Positions 7,830 through 16,097 of a DNA stretch of 64,000 nt are shown one piece after another. The DNA is from Pseudarthrobacter sp. L1SW. Its GTDB lineage: Bacteria > Actinomycetota > Actinomycetes > Actinomycetales > Micrococcaceae. A model generated the notes under the pieces. The model searched no databases, had not been told where the DNA came from, and was given only the letters and a program-made list of their open reading frames with translations. The translations under genes and the position numbers were made by a program. Positions within the stretch are counted from its first letter, which is position 1. Each line of letters starts with the position of its first letter. Location of the stretch: assembly GCF_020809045.1 (NCBI RefSeq), contig NZ_CP078079.1, positions 3,100,001-3,164,000 of the forward strand, given 5' to 3'.

Positions 7830-9278
7830 TTAGAGGTCTGCTAGGAGGGTGGTTGGGTTTTCTATTGCGTCGGCTACGAAGCGGAGGAAGCCTGCCGCGG
7901 TGCCGCCGTCGCAGACGCGGTGGTCGAAGGTAAGGGTGAGTTCGGTGACTTTCCGGACGGCCAGCTCGCCGTTGACCACCCAGGGCTTGTCGATGATCCG
8001 GCCCACGCCGAGGATGGCCACCTCGGGGTGGTTGATGATCGCCGCCGATCCGTCCACGCCGAACACCCCGTAGTTGTTGAGCGTGAAGGTGCCGCTGCCC
8101 AGCTCGGTGGGGGTCGCCTTGCCTTGGCGTGCGACGTCGGTGAGCCGGCGGATCTCAGTGTCCAGTTCGCGGGCGGTCAGCTTCTCCGCGGCTCGGACGG
8201 ACGGGACCACCAGTCCGCGGTCGGTCTGGGCGGCGATGCCGAGGTTGATGCCGTCGAACGAGACAATCTCCTGGGACCCGTCTGAAGCGGTTTCGATCCT
8301 GGTGTTCAGCTCCGGATACCTTTTTAACCCGGCTGTGACAAAACGAGCGATGAACGCGAGCAGGCCCGGCACCTGGGAGCCGCCGGCTTTGAGTCCTTCG
8401 CGGAGCTCGAGCAGCGCCGTGGCGTCGACGTCCACCCAGACCGTAGCTTCCGGGATCTCGGAACGGCTGCGGGCCATGTTCGCGGCAACGGCTTTGCGGA
8501 CTCCCCTGACCGGCGTGCGGGCAGCGATGGGCAGGCCGGTGCGGGTATCGACGCCCTCCGGAGCCCCAGCGGTCTCGACAGGCCGGGTTTCTGCAGGCCT
8601 GGTCTCAACGGGCTTGGTTTTAGCAGGCTCTGCCACCGGAGCATGGATGGCCTTCTCCACGTCGCGGCGCATGATCAGGCCGCCCTCGCCTGAGCCGGGG
8701 AGCTCGCCGAGGTCCACGCCGTGCTCCCGGGCCATCCGCCGGACCAGCGGGGAGATCACCGCACCGAGCTTGCCGGGGACGCGGGTGCGCAGCAGGGTGA
8801 GGTCGTCGTCGGTGGGCTTGGTTTCCTGCGGCTCGAGCACGGAGACTGAGGTCTTGGGCGCGCGGGTCCGCCGGGCAACACCGTGCCCGCCGGGAGTGCC
8901 GTACCCGATCAGGACATTCCCGGAACCGGCCTTTTCTTCTTCCCGGTAGGCCTCCGCCTCGGGGTGGGTTTCGACGGGTTCGCCCAATTCGGTCTCGGTG
9001 GGTGCGGTCACAGGCTCTGCTGGTTCCGAAGCCCCAACAGGCGTCACCGAGATCAGCGGCTTTCCAACGTCGAGCGTCTCGCCCGGCTGCCCGTGCAGCT
9101 CCGCCACAATCCCGGCGTACGGAGACGGCACCTCAACCGTGGACTTGGCGGTCTCCACCTCGGCGATCGGCTGGTCAACAGAAATCGTGTCGCCCACGGC
9201 AACGTGCCAGGACACCAGCTCGGCTTCGGTCAGCCCCTCACCCAGGTCCGGCAGCAGGAATATGCGTGTTTCACTCAT
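7830..9278 (-). CDS. bkdC: Dihydrolipoamide acyltransferase (E2) of 2-oxoacid dehydrogenase
   Basis: A 482-residue E2 core protein. Residues 5-78 are a lipoyl domain (LPDLGEGLTEAELVSWHVAV) with the lipoyl lysine at Lys45 in VETAKS. An Ala/Pro/Glu-rich linker leads to an E1/E3-binding domain (about 165-205, ISPLVRRMAREHGVDLGELP), and the catalytic domain ends with DHRVCDGG, carrying the acyltransferase His and Asp. I start at ATG 9278, which has GGAG eight bases upstream and sits two bases after the E1-beta stop; an in-frame start at 9293 would overlap E1-beta. It moves acyl groups from E1 to CoA. Branched-chain substrates are inferred from the nearby Lrp/AsnC gene; pyruvate is possible. No E3 gene is in the window. 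Confidence 0.85.
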   Translation of the reverse strand: MSETRIFLLPDLGEGLTEAELVSWHVAVGDTISVDQPIAEVETAKSTVEVPSPYAGIVAELHGQPGETLDVGKPLISVTPVGASEPAEPVTAPTETELGEPVETHPEAEAYREEEKAGSGNVLIGYGTPGGHGVARRTRAPKTSVSVLEPQETKPTDDDLTLLRTRVPGKLGAVISPLVRRMAREHGVDLGELPGSGEGGLIMRRDVEKAIHAPVAEPAKTKPVETRPAETRPVETAGAPEGVDTRTGLPIAARTPVRGVRKAVAANMARSRSEIPEATVWVDVDATALLELREGLKAGGSQVPGLLAFIARFVTAGLKRYPELNTRIETASDGSQEIVSFDGINLGIAAQTDRGLVVPSVRAAEKLTARELDTEIRRLTDVARQGKATPTELGSGTFTLNNYGVFGVDGSAAIINHPEVAILGVGRIIDKPWVVNGELAVRKVTELTLTFDHRVCDGGTAAGFLRFVADAIENPTTLLADL

Positions 9279-9280
9279 GG

Positions 9281-10393
9281 TCAGTTCTCCCACTGAAGGT
9301 CGTCGACGGCGTCGAGGATGCGGTCCACGCCGGGCAGGTAGTACTTCTCAAGCTTGGGCGCCGGGTACGGGATGTCGAACCCGGTGACGCGGCGGATGGG
9401 GGCGGCCAGGTAGTGGAAGCAGCGCTCCTGCACCCGGGCCACGATCTCGGAGGACACGGACGCGAAGCCGTGCGCCTCGGCGATCACCACCGCCCGCCCG
9501 GTCTTCCGCACCGACTCACACACCGTCTCGTCGTCGAACGGCACAATGGTGCGCACGTCGATGACCTCCAGCGAGCGCCCTTCCAGCGCTGCCGCCTCGG
9601 CGGCGGCGAGAGCGGTGGGGACGGACGGGCCGTAGGCGATCAGCGTGGCGTCGGTGCCGGGACGCGCGACGGCGGCGCGGCCTTCGGTGGTGCGTCCCGC
9701 CGTCGTGCCTTCCGTGTGAAGGCGCCGCAGCTCGTCAAGGTCCACCAGATCCTTGGACCAGTAGAGCTTCTTGGGCTCCATGAAGATGACGGGATCGTCC
9801 GAGTCGATGGCCTCGCGGAGCATCCGGTAGCCGTCCGCCACGGTGGCGGGGGTGTAGACCTTCAGGCCGGCGGTGTGGGCGTAGTAGGACTCGGAGGAGT
9901 CGCAGTGGTGCTCCACTCCCCCGATGCCCCCGCCGTAGGGGACCCGGATCACCATGGGCAGCTTCACGGCGCCCTTGGTGCGGTTGTGCATCTTGGCCAC
10001 GTGGCTGACGATCTGCTCGAACGCCGGGTAGGCGAACGCGTCGAACTGCATCTCGATCACGGGGCGCATCCCGTTGATGGCCATGCCCACGGCCATGCCC
10101 ACGATGCCGGACTCGGCCAGCGGGGTGTCGAAGCAGCGCTGTTCGCCGAAGGTTTTGGTGAGCCCGTCGGTGATACGGAAGACGCCGCCCAGCATGCCCA
10201 CGTCCTCGCCGAACACCAGGACGGACGGGTCCGAGTGCATGGCGTCGGCCAGCGCCGTATTCAGGGCCTTGGCCATGGTGACCGGCTGCGGGCCGGCGGC
10301 CTCGGCTGATGCAGCGGCGGACGCGGCGGCCCGGGCGGTGGCGGCGGAAACGTTGCCGTTGGCCTCGGATGAGGTGGTGATGGTGGGGCTCAC
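9281..10393 (-). CDS. bkdB: 2-oxoacid dehydrogenase E1 component, beta subunit
   Basis: A 370-residue E1-beta subunit. After an Ala-rich N-terminal extension of about 35 residues comes the transketolase-like pyrimidine domain: MAKALNTALADAMHSDPSVL, FGEDVGMLGGVFRITDGL, FDTPLAESGIVGMAVGMAIN. The sequence GGVEHHCDSSESYYAHTAGL is typical of branched-chain or pyruvate E1-beta enzymes. The C-terminal transketolase domain ends in YPAPKLEKYYLPGVDRI. The gene overlaps the end of E1-alpha by four bases (ATGA) and is followed two bases later by E2, so the three are one operon. With E1-alpha it decarboxylates the 2-oxoacid and acylates the lipoyl arm. Confidence 0.87.
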   Translation of the reverse strand: MSPTITTSSEANGNVSAATARAAASAAASAEAAGPQPVTMAKALNTALADAMHSDPSVLVFGEDVGMLGGVFRITDGLTKTFGEQRCFDTPLAESGIVGMAVGMAINGMRPVIEMQFDAFAYPAFEQIVSHVAKMHNRTKGAVKLPMVIRVPYGGGIGGVEHHCDSSESYYAHTAGLKVYTPATVADGYRMLREAIDSDDPVIFMEPKKLYWSKDLVDLDELRRLHTEGTTAGRTTEGRAAVARPGTDATLIAYGPSVPTALAAAEAAALEGRSLEVIDVRTIVPFDDETVCESVRKTGRAVVIAEAHGFASVSSEIVARVQERCFHYLAAPIRRVTGFDIPYPAPKLEKYYLPGVDRILDAVDDLQWEN

Positions 10394-11637
10394 TTGCCGG
10401 CCTCCTTGGCTTCGGAGTTCTGGGATGCTGCGTCGCGGGCGAGTTCGTCGGCGAGCAGGGCGGACTGTTCCTTCAGCTGCGGTGTGGTCTTTGCGAAGAC
10501 GTGGCGGAAGAGTTCCTGCGGGTCCACGGGAACGTCCTCGCTGAGGCCCTCGCGGAGCTGGGCGGCCACGGCCTCGGCGTGCTCGGCGATCCGCGCTTCA
10601 ACGGAGTCGTCCAGCAGGCCGCGGTCCGTGAGGTAGGTCCGCATCCGGTTCACCGGGTCCTTGGCCCGCCACTCCGCAACCTCGCTGCTTTCGCGGTAGC
10701 GCGTGTCGTCGTCGGCGTTGGTGTGGGCCTGCATGCGGTAGGTGTTGGCCTCCACCAGCAGGGGGCCGGAGCCTTCGCGGGCGAGTTTCACGGCGCGGTC
10801 CAGGACGGCGAGGAGGGCCACGACGTCGTTGCCGTCCACGCGTTCGCCGGCCATGCCGTAGCCCACGGCCTTGTGCGCGAGCGACGGCGCCACGGACTGG
10901 TGTGCCAGCGGCACCGAGATGGCGTACTTGTTGTTCTGGACGAAGAAGACAACCGGCAGGTGGAAGACGGCGGCGAAGTTCAGGGCCTCGTGGAAGTCGC
11001 CTTCGCTGGTGGCGCCGTCGCCGCACATGGCCAGCACCACGGTGTCCTCGCCGCGGAGCTTGGCGGCGTGGGCCACGCCCACGGCGTGCAGCAGCTGGGT
11101 GGTGAGCGGGGTGCACTGGATGCCCACCTTGTGCTTCACGGGATCGAACCCGCCGTGCCAGTCGCCGCGGAAGATGGTCATCACCTGCACGGGGTCCACG
11201 CCGCGGGTCATGACGGCGACGGCGTCGCGGTAGGTGGGGAACATCCAGTCGCCGCCGGAGAGGCACAGCGCGGCGGCCACCTGGCAGGCTTCCTGGCCGT
11301 GGCTGGACGGGTACACGGCCATGCGGCCCTGCCGGACCAGGGCGGAGTTCTGGTCGTTGACGCGGCGGCCGACGACGAGCTGTTCGTATGCTGCCAGCAG
11401 TTCCTCGTCGCCGGGCAGGGGGTATTCGTGGCCGGGTTCGGTGCCCTGCTCACCTTCCGGGATGAGCCGGCCGTCCGGGGCCACCATCTGGATCTGGTGC
11501 CGGGCCGGGAGCATGTAGTCCTCGGCGGTGATGCCGAACTTCTTGGCGGTTTCCGAGAGGTCAGTTCCGGCGGGGGCTGCGCCTGCCTGGCCGGCGGTTG
11601 TTGTGTCCGGCGCGGTGTGGTCTGCGGAGATCGTCAT
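10390..11637 (-). CDS. bkdA: 2-oxoacid dehydrogenase E1 component, alpha subunit
   Basis: A 415-residue E1-alpha subunit and first gene of the operon. The thiamine diphosphate motif starts MCGDGATSEGDFHEALNFAA and ends in FVQNN about 35 residues after GDG. Conserved family segments include YPSSHGQEACQVAAALCLSG, FPTYRDAVAVMTRG and a phosphorylation-loop-like YRMQAHTNADDDTRYR. The first 50 residues are a Thr/Ala/Gly-rich extension. The ATG at 11637 has AAGGACGG upstream. The operon is divergent from an acyltransferase gene, and its upstream region (11694-11804) is partly copied in front of the Lrp/AsnC gene at 13836, so that regulator probably once faced this operon directly. Confidence 0.87.
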   Translation of the reverse strand: MTISADHTAPDTTTAGQAGAAPAGTDLSETAKKFGITAEDYMLPARHQIQMVAPDGRLIPEGEQGTEPGHEYPLPGDEELLAAYEQLVVGRRVNDQNSALVRQGRMAVYPSSHGQEACQVAAALCLSGGDWMFPTYRDAVAVMTRGVDPVQVMTIFRGDWHGGFDPVKHKVGIQCTPLTTQLLHAVGVAHAAKLRGEDTVVLAMCGDGATSEGDFHEALNFAAVFHLPVVFFVQNNKYAISVPLAHQSVAPSLAHKAVGYGMAGERVDGNDVVALLAVLDRAVKLAREGSGPLLVEANTYRMQAHTNADDDTRYRESSEVAEWRAKDPVNRMRTYLTDRGLLDDSVEARIAEHAEAVAAQLREGLSEDVPVDPQELFRHVFAKTTPQLKEQSALLADELARDAASQNSEAKEAGK

Positions 11638-11693
11638 TGTTCCGTCCTTCTGTTGCCACTATTCCTTCCCAGTATCCGCCTAGGCCGTGTTTC

Positions 11694-11804
11694 GTATCCA
11701 GCACCTTACGGAATCGTGGAGAAGCTGCACGATTCCTCCTGCTCCGGAAGACGAATCGTAACTGTGAGCTGGGTTACGGGCCGGTGTGTGGACAAATTGG
11801 CGGC
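11694..11804 (+). repeat. Block A: operon-upstream sequence repeated at 13111 and 13741
   Basis: The first part (11694-11777) lines up without gaps with 13741-13824: both begin GTAT(C/T)CAGCACCT and both carry AGACGAAT(C/T)G followed by GTGAGC, 70 bases after the GTAT. The last part (11764-11804) matches 13111-13151 at 36 of 41 bases, four of the five differences being transitions. AGACGAATYGYAAYTGTGAG contains AATTGCAATT-like dyad symmetry in the 13741 copy, a plausible Lrp/AsnC binding site, which is inference. Confidence 0.65.
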
Positions 11805-11906
11805 GCAAGGAGGTGCGCTGCCAGCGGTCCTGACATGAGCCGGGGCGGACGTGGCGGCTGATAATATCGCAGGGCTCTGATACACGCCCCCAGGAAAGTA
11901 GCCCAA

Positions 11907-13079
11907 ATGGCATCATCGCGCCCTGCCCCCTCAGTATCGGGGCCGGTCCGCCCACGGCTGCTGCTCCTTGATTGTCTGCGCCTGGCGGCAGCCCTTAGCG
12001 TCGTGGCCTACCACTACACATCGGTTTTCGGGTCCCTGTTTTGGGGCGTTCCCGCGCGGGAGGTCTTTCCCAGGCTCTCGGGAGTCACTGCCTACGGCGC
12101 GCTGGGGGTCCAGCTCTTCTTCATCATCAGCGGCTTTGTTATCTTGATGTCCGCCTATGGGCGGACGGTGGGCCAGTTTGCCGCGTCACGGATTTCACGG
12201 CTGTTCCCGGCCTACTGGGCCGCATGCATCCTCGCCGCTTTTCTCCTGCTGGTGGTTACCGACGGAGAGATGAATAAAGTGACGTGGACCGATGCGGTGG
12301 TAAACCTCACCATGCTGCAGCAGTCCCTTGGAGTCCGTTCCCTGGACGGTGTCTTCTGGACGCTTTGGGTTGAGCTGTTGTTCTACCTGACTGTTGCGCT
12401 GTTCCTCTGGCGGGGTATGACCTACCAGAGGCTGCTTGCCTTTGTTTTCCTTTGGCCGCTCCTTGGAATGCTGTCCCTCCAGGGGGATTCGAAGTTGCTG
12501 CAGACGCTGCTCATGCCTGACTTCTCCCCACTTTTCGCGGTTGGGATGGGTCTCTACCTGATCCACTCCCACGGGCACGACCTCGTCCGGTGGTTGGCCG
12601 TTGGCGTCAACGCGGTCCTCGCTTCTCATCAGACAGCGGACAGGTTCCTGCCCGGGATGTCCCAAAGTACGGGCCACCAGCTTTCCCCTGAGGTGACGTG
12701 GCTGGTTATTCTCGGCTTCGTCGCCGTTGTTGCGCTTGTCACTACTACGCCCCTGCGCCACGCTGGGTGGAAGTGGATGAGCATCGCAGGCGCGCTCACT
12801 TACCCCCTGTACCTGGTCCACGAAATGTGGGGGTGGTGGATTATCAGGAGCCTGCACGGCGCCGTGGGAGCGTGGCCCTCCGTTGCCGTGGCGCTGGGAT
12901 CCAGCCTTCTCATGGCGTGGTTGATCCACAGGTTCATTGAGCGCCGCTTCGCGGGGAAGTTGAACAGGGCTTTGCTTGCTTCCCTATCACCGGCACCCCT
13001 CACCGCGGAGGGACCTGAAAGGCGGGCACAGCCGCCAGCGGCGGGAGCCTCCCGCTCGCTTCAGGATCAGCTCCGCTAA
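11907..13079 (+). CDS. Acyltransferase 3 family membrane protein (OafA-like)
   Basis: A 390-residue polytopic membrane protein of the acyltransferase-3 family, which O-acylates surface sugars and other glycoconjugates. Diagnostic features are LLLLDCLRLAAALSVVAYHY at about residues 17-36 (the family His is in VAYHY), LFFIISGFVI near 73, a basic patch SRISRLFPAYWAA near 94, FWTLWVELLFYL near 147 and a final YPLYLVHE. About ten hydrophobic segments are visible. The last 45 residues are a hydrophilic tail. The ATG at 11907 has AGGAAAG upstream. The gene is bracketed by direct-repeat copies at 11764 and 13111, suggesting it was inserted between the dehydrogenase operon and its regulator. Confidence 0.85.
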   Translation: MASSRPAPSVSGPVRPRLLLLDCLRLAAALSVVAYHYTSVFGSLFWGVPAREVFPRLSGVTAYGALGVQLFFIISGFVILMSAYGRTVGQFAASRISRLFPAYWAACILAAFLLLVVTDGEMNKVTWTDAVVNLTMLQQSLGVRSLDGVFWTLWVELLFYLTVALFLWRGMTYQRLLAFVFLWPLLGMLSLQGDSKLLQTLLMPDFSPLFAVGMGLYLIHSHGHDLVRWLAVGVNAVLASHQTADRFLPGMSQSTGHQLSPEVTWLVILGFVAVVALVTTTPLRHAGWKWMSIAGALTYPLYLVHEMWGWWIIRSLHGAVGAWPSVAVALGSSLLMAWLIHRFIERRFAGKLNRALLASLSPAPLTAEGPERRAQPPAAGASRSLQDQLR

Positions 13080-13110
13080 AAGCTGGTTGCAAAGCTGGGA
13101 CATGGCAAGT

Positions 13111-13151
13111 GTGAGCCGGGTTACGGGCTGGCGCGTGGACAAATTGGCGGG
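13111..13151 (+). repeat. Block B: copy of the 11764 repeat after the acyltransferase
   Basis: Starts GTGAGCCGGGTTACGGGCTG and ends GTGGACAAATTGGCGG. It matches 11764-11804 at 36 of 41 positions and the start of 13811 (GTGAGCCAGCTTAC) more weakly. It lies 31 bp after the acyltransferase stop, so the acyltransferase gene sits between two direct repeats. Confidence 0.7.
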
Positions 13152-13207
13152 AAGCAAGGGACTGAAGTCCCTTGATCCTTACCCGCGTGAGGACCACACT
13201 CAGGGGG

Positions 13208-13275
13208 ATGCGTTTGACGGAAACGTCAATGCGCTGAATCGAGAAGGTCCTTCTCCCTCGTGAAACAGGGAGAAG
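13208..13275. other. Two adjacent stem-loops, possible structured RNA
   Basis: The first stem is TTGACG-GAAA-CGTCAA (13214-13229), a six-pair helix closed by a GNRA-type tetraloop and extendable by a GCG/CGC pairing with one bulge. The second is CTTCTCCCT with its exact complement AGGGAGAAG (13250-13275) around an 8-nt loop. They lie in the 409-bp gap between the acyltransferase and the small gene at 13489. No T-run follows, so they are not a simple terminator. I do not recognise a known riboswitch class. Confidence 0.45.
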
Positions 13276-13488
13276 ACTCCGTACCAGGCGGCAGGGATTT
13301 CCCTTGATGGGGGCGCGTGGTGCGGCGATGGACGCGGTGGGGACAGCGTGGTTCCCTCCGCCCGTCAATCACTTACCGGCATCAGTCTTCCTGTCGCCGG
13401 CGCGGACCAGAAAGAAATACGCCATCAGTCCTTCGGGGCCTGCGGCGTCATGCATGCAACGAAAATTACAAAGGGTGGGGTAGCTGTA

Positions 13489-13719
13489 ATGGGCATTGAG
13501 AACTTGTGGGACCGGCTTGAGCCAGAAACGCGGCAGTGGCTGGTGGACAATCCTGGGTGCAGGATCCTTCCCCGGACCGTGGTGGCGGCGATAGCAAAGT
13601 CCACGGGAGCCCAGCTGGAGCAGGACCGGCACGGTGAAACTCTCCTCTCCCCCGAGGACTGCGACTTCATCCGCTCCGCGGCCGAACTGCAGGACGCGCA
13701 CTTCCACAAGTCTTCGTAG
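13489..13719 (+). CDS. Small hypothetical protein (76 residues)
   Basis: The coding frame runs from ATG 13489, with a G-rich AAAGGGTGGGG upstream, to 13719. It encodes MGIENLWDRLEPETRQWLVD and ends in LLSPEDCDFIRSAAELQDAH plus a short tail. The composition is soluble, acidic and helical, with no signal peptide or membrane segment. I do not recognise the family. Codon use (G/C at third positions) supports a real gene, and the gene sits between repeat blocks B and C, so it may be part of inserted DNA. An in-frame start further upstream (13348) gives an N-terminus that is not protein-like. Confidence 0.55.
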   Translation: MGIENLWDRLEPETRQWLVDNPGCRILPRTVVAAIAKSTGAQLEQDRHGETLLSPEDCDFIRSAAELQDAHFHKSS

Positions 13720-13740
13720 CCGCGCACCCAGCAGGATTCC

Positions 13741-13835
13741 GTATTCAGCACCTGCCCGGGCGGCTCAAACGCTGGACAATTCGTCCTACACTGGGAGACG
13801 AATTGCAATTGTGAGCCAGCTTACTGACGGGGGCC
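13741..13835 (+). promoter_or_regulatory. Block C: upstream region of the AsnC gene, homologous to block A
   Basis: This is the immediate upstream region of the Lrp/AsnC gene. It aligns ungapped with 11694-11777 upstream of the dehydrogenase operon. It contains ACGAATTGCAATTGT, with the perfect dyad AATTGCAATT, in the position where block A has ACGAATCGTAACTGT. An autoregulatory Lrp/AsnC operator is the likely meaning, which is inference. Confidence 0.5.
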
Positions 13836-14309
13836 TTGGGCAACGTGGCAGCAAGGGATGGCGGGACTGAACCTGTCCCGTTGGACGACATCGACCGCAA
13901 GATCATTTCGGAGCTGACGCGGGACGGCCGGATGTCCGTGACGCAGGTGGCGGAGAACGTCCACATTTCGCGCGCGCATGCGTACACCCGGATCGGCCGG
14001 CTCACGTCCGAGGGGGTGCTGTCGAAGTTCACCGCGCTGGTGGACCCCATCAAGGCGGGGCTGCGCTCGTCCGCGTACGTGACGCTGAAACTGAAGCAGG
14101 ACGCCTGGCGGGAGCTGCGCGACCAGCTCGCGGTGATCCCCGAGGTGCACCACGTGGCCCTGGTGGGCGGCGACTTCGACGTGATCCTCCTGGTCCGCGC
14201 CGTGGACAACATCGACCTGCGGCGGGTCATCTTCGACCAGCTGCAGTCCATGCCGGGCGTGCTGGATACCCAGACGTTCCTGGTGTTCGAGGACCTGGAT
14301 ACGCGGTAG
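13836..14309 (+). CDS. Lrp/AsnC family transcriptional regulator
   Basis: A 157-residue Lrp/AsnC protein. The N-terminal helix-turn-helix is LDDIDRKIISELTRDGRMSV followed by TQVAENVHISRAHAYTRIGR. After a linker comes the RAM ligand-binding and assembly domain with IPEVHHVALVGGDFDVILLV. The start is uncertain: TTG 13836 gives 15 residues ahead of the usual LDDID start, and TTG near 13880 would begin exactly at LDDID. It is likely the local regulator of the dehydrogenase operon (as BkdR is in other bacteria), sensing an amino acid such as leucine or isoleucine. The partly shared upstream blocks A and C support this. Confidence 0.85.
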   Translation: MGNVAARDGGTEPVPLDDIDRKIISELTRDGRMSVTQVAENVHISRAHAYTRIGRLTSEGVLSKFTALVDPIKAGLRSSAYVTLKLKQDAWRELRDQLAVIPEVHHVALVGGDFDVILLVRAVDNIDLRRVIFDQLQSMPGVLDTQTFLVFEDLDTR

Positions 14310-14847
14310 TTGCCCGTACTGCCCGCTATCGCCACTGCAGAGCCGCTATCTCCAACTCGGTGCCAAGCGCTCCGCTTCAGCTTCCCGGAAACGGGTCGCG
14401 TCGGCCACGTCGCTGCTGACAAAACGCGCAAGGGCTTCCACCCGGGCGACTCGCCGGTCCGGCAATTCCTGGGATCGGCTGGAACGCTGACGGTTTAGAC
14501 AAAGCGCCGTCCAAGCGGCGAGTACCTAAAAAGCTGAACGCCAATGCCCTGCTACGGAAGACACGTGGAGACGCCAATGATCGTGGTCGTCATGGACTCG
14601 TCAATGGTGCCTAGCCGGGCAGCTGCAGCATCAAAAGTCACCTACAGTCAGTGACTCAGGAGCAGCAGGAGCCGTAGAACCAGGATTATTGGTCACGTTC
14701 TTGTCGTAGTAATCCTGGCCTTTTGAGACAGGGTCGGCAGCTCGTGTGTAGCGCTGTTGTGGAGAAACCGAAGCCGCCAAGATGGCAGCGGCTAGCCATC
14801 GAGCAAGGCGCAAGTTTCCTCAAAAGAGCAGTTGTGAGGTAGAGATT
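14310..14847. other. 538-bp stretch without a convincing gene
   Basis: This gap lies between the AsnC gene and a minus-strand acyltransferase. A minus-strand frame at 14631-14813, from a TTG, encodes a 60-residue peptide with a hydrophobic start (WLAAAILAASV) and KGQDYYDKNVTNNPGSTAPA. It could be a fragment of a secreted protein, but there is no ribosome site and no homologue I recognise. The rest shows nothing I can name. Confidence 0.4.
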
Positions 14848-15948
14848 CTAGGACACTTCTGAGCGGACGCGCCTACCCGGTGCCCGGCTGCCCCGCAACT
14901 TATCCAGGGCCCTCTTGGAAATGGCAATAACGGGCCTCTCTACAAGAATGTGCACAAACACGCCACCGGCAACAGCGAAGATACACAGTACGAGGAAAGC
15001 AGCCGCGAAGTTGCCACCTCCCAGTATCTTCACCCACAGCGTTGCGCCGATCAAGAGAATGATGTTGTGAGTTAAATAGATGGCGTAGGAAGCATCGCCC
15101 AACAGCTGCCAGGTACGGGCGAATAAGGTTCCCGAGTTTGGCGTCAGCAAGCCGCTAACTACGGTTGCACATGCTGCAAGGGCGACAGCGGCGGAATTGA
15201 GACTGTCCCTCACGAAGAATGCCAGGACGGACGTGCCAATAATTAGAAGCCAAGGCAGGAACGGGTTCTCGCTCAGCGGTCTCCGCGGCAGCTCATACTT
15301 TTGACAGATCAATCCAATGGTGACGCCGCAACCAAACATGGCGTTGGCGCGGTTGAAGACGAAATCGAAGAGCTCGCCAGCCTCGAAGTGCATTCCTCCG
15401 ATGTCGCGCAGCAGCCAAAGGGCCAGCGGCGAGACGGACCAGATGTAGAGGACGTAGGGTGCCTTCTTTCGCAGAAGGAACGAAGCGGCAAAGACGATGT
15501 AGAAGAGGGCCTCATGCCGCAGTGACCAGACGACGTTCGGTCGGACCTCACCCACGGGGACTAGGAACAGCGAGTTCAGATACGGGCCCCATTCGAACTC
15601 CTGCGTGCCAACGTAGCGGATAGCGGCATAGGCGGCGACTGCTACCCAAAGGAACGGAACGATCCGGATAAATCTCTTCGCAAGGAAATCAGCGAGCCCG
15701 GCCCGGGCCTGGAGCGTTCTTTTCTGCAGAGCTACATGGATGATGATGAATCCGCTCAGCACGAAGAAGATATCAACGCCGACGGCGCCTTTCGCGAAGA
15801 GCCCGCCCAGAAATAGCCGGTGGAAGTTTTCAGGAAAGGCAAGTATCGCCGCTGCATGCGTCATCACGACAAGCAGTACCGCATTTGCGCGGACGAATTG
15901 AAGCCCCTGAATGCCCTTGATGGGCGCACCTTTGACAAGACCGAACAT
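14848..15948 (-). CDS. Acyltransferase 3 family membrane protein
   Basis: A 366-residue polytopic acyltransferase-3 protein. Visible family features are GLQFVRANAVLLVVMTHAAA with the conserved His near residue 31, DIFFVLSGFIIIHVAL near 58, KRFIRIVPFLWVA near 90, WSLRHEALFYIVF near 142 and ASYAIYLTHNIILL near 287. There are roughly ten membrane spans and a basic C-terminus. GGGGGAA precedes the ATG at 15948. It resembles exopolysaccharide O-acetyl or succinyl transferases (ExoZ-like). With the next gene it forms a minus-strand acyltransferase pair at the edge of the polysaccharide region, so decoration of that polymer is the likely role. Confidence 0.85.
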   Translation of the reverse strand: MFGLVKGAPIKGIQGLQFVRANAVLLVVMTHAAAILAFPENFHRLFLGGLFAKGAVGVDIFFVLSGFIIIHVALQKRTLQARAGLADFLAKRFIRIVPFLWVAVAAYAAIRYVGTQEFEWGPYLNSLFLVPVGEVRPNVVWSLRHEALFYIVFAASFLLRKKAPYVLYIWSVSPLALWLLRDIGGMHFEAGELFDFVFNRANAMFGCGVTIGLICQKYELPRRPLSENPFLPWLLIIGTSVLAFFVRDSLNSAAVALAACATVVSGLLTPNSGTLFARTWQLLGDASYAIYLTHNIILLIGATLWVKILGGGNFAAAFLVLCIFAVAGGVFVHILVERPVIAISKRALDKLRGSRAPGRRVRSEVS

Positions 15949-16097
15949 CTTGATTCCCCCAAGTCTGTGATGCTCACCCGAGCAAATGGCATCAAGCCAC
16001 TATTTTAGCGGTCTGAGTAGACCGGCCTCGACCTCGCAGCCTTAAACGTCGTTGTGGTTCGGCCTTCAACTCTTGGCTTTCCAGCCTCCACCTGTGT

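Noticed and set aside
9002..11838. Two plus-strand frames of 435 and 445 codons
   Set aside because: They are antisense to the E2/E1 genes, which have clear catalytic motifs. The antisense products are His/Gly/Val-rich and unlike known proteins.
14631..14813. 60-residue minus-strand frame with hydrophobic start
   Set aside because: TTG start without ribosome site, no recognised relative; kept only as a note for the gap.
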